A stretch of 64,000 bases of DNA from Pseudomonas sp. NC02 (GTDB lineage Bacteria; Pseudomonadota; Gammaproteobacteria; Pseudomonadales; Pseudomonadaceae): contig NZ_CP025624.1 of assembly GCF_002874965.1 (NCBI RefSeq), positions 992,001-1,056,000 of the forward strand, given 5' to 3'. The position numbers and the translations under genes were made by a program. Below, piece by piece: positions 63,784-64,000 of the stretch. How positions within the stretch are numbered: the first letter of the stretch is position 1; each line of letters begins with the position of its first letter. A model generated the notes under the pieces. That model made no database searches, was not told the DNA's origin, and worked only from the letters and a program-made list of their open reading frames with translations.

Positions 63784-63808
63784 TTTGATCGAGTCGAGCC
63801 AAACCCAG

Positions 63809-63826
63809 CGGTATATTGATATACCG
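63809..63826. promoter_or_regulatory. Perfect palindrome CGGTATA-TTGA-TATACCG upstream of cysD
   Basis: Seven-bp perfect arms with a 4-bp centre, about 105 bp before the cysD start in the nif3-cysD gap. It could be an operator or a short hairpin in the leader; it is not a typical CysB site. Confidence 0.4.
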
Positions 63827-63931
63827 TTTCGATCTAGCCAGGCCCCTCAATAGAATCAGGCGCTGTGCTAGCATGCCCCGCTCGAACACGGCCCGCTGGC
63901 CGTCCATAAGATCGTTTTTCCGTGAGTAACC

Positions 63932-64000
63932 ATGGTCGACAAACTGACGCATCTGAAACAGCTGGAGGCGGAAAGCATCCACATCATCCGCGAGGTCGCC
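63932..64000 (+). CDS. cysD: Sulfate adenylyltransferase subunit 2 CysD (5' part, cut by window)
   Basis: The first 23 codons (MVDKLTHLKQLEAESIHIIR...) match the CysD N-terminus, and nif3-to-cysD is the usual Pseudomonas order. CysD with CysN activates sulphate to APS for cysteine synthesis. The rest is beyond the window. Confidence 0.85.
   Translation, partial: MVDKLTHLKQLEAESIHIIREVA

Overview
The window is chromosomal DNA of a Pseudomonas of the P. fluorescens group. This rests on the gene order prs-tRNA-Gln-ispE-lolB-lbcA with hemA-prfA-prmC-moeB-murI-pagL beside it, the algW-nif3-cysD block, the paired REP palindromes of the GTGGGAGC type, and a Hrp1-type (Rsp/Rsc) type III secretion cluster like those of plant-associated fluorescent pseudomonads.

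Left part (1-14.7 kb): an AraC regulator divergent from a LysE exporter; ddl; a laccase-domain protein; a lipoprotein gamma-glutamyltransferase; a MarR-GNAT fusion; a FecI-FecR-TonB receptor cell-surface signalling set with a Fur-box-like site; a GNAT enzyme; an EamA transporter with a very His-rich tail; tRNA-Met; a small DUF3077/DUF6124-like gene preceded by a strongly structured leader RNA; and an Fsr-like MFS exporter.

14.7-33 kb: a compact type III secretion system. The ECF sigma gene hrpL (sigma54 promoter plus IHF site) diverges from a rightward operon hrpJ-hrcV-hrpQ-hrcN-hrpO-hrpP-hrcQ-hrcR-hrcS-hrcT-hrcU. This meets, tail to tail, two leftward operons: hrpF-hrpG-hrcC-hrpT-hrpV, and [small ORFs]-hrpB-hrcJ-hrpD-hrpE. 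A single HrpS-type sigma54 activator lies at the right end. Three hrp boxes (GGAACY-N15/16-CCACNNA) can be read directly, one before each structural operon. The inferred cascade is HrpS + IHF -> sigma54 -> hrpL -> hrp boxes -> apparatus, with HrpV as a brake. All core export genes look open, but the pilin position holds only short ORFs, and no harpin, hrpK, translocator or effector gene is visible.

33-46 kb: housekeeping genes (ychF, pth, rplY, prs, tRNA-Gln, ispE, lolB, lbcA; then hemA, prfA, prmC, moeB, murI, pagL).

46-57 kb: a photolyase/oxidative-stress island. Nine genes on the minus strand, almost all overlapping or abutting (ybgA-like, MerR/LitR-like regulator, phrB, SnoaL-like, SDR, FAD enzyme, DUF1365, cfa-like methyltransferase, DUF2878), start at a region with two TGTACA-N12-TGTACA pairs. 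A second small operon (FAD enzyme plus Trp-rich protein) starts next to a third, weaker pair. The set looks like light- or singlet-oxygen-induced DNA repair plus membrane-lipid modification.

57-64 kb: hemH, then three tandem 204-bp units that each contain a REP pair and fragments of both neighbouring gene ends, a DUF4198 protein and a TonB siderophore receptor with a Fur-box-like site, algW, a Nif3-like gene and the start of cysD.

Most unusual to my eye: the predicted SD-sequestering pseudoknot leader at 13.01-13.19 kb, the TGTACA pairs with fixed 18-bp periodicity, the small-ORF/hairpin arrangement at the pilin locus, and the 204-bp tandem array.
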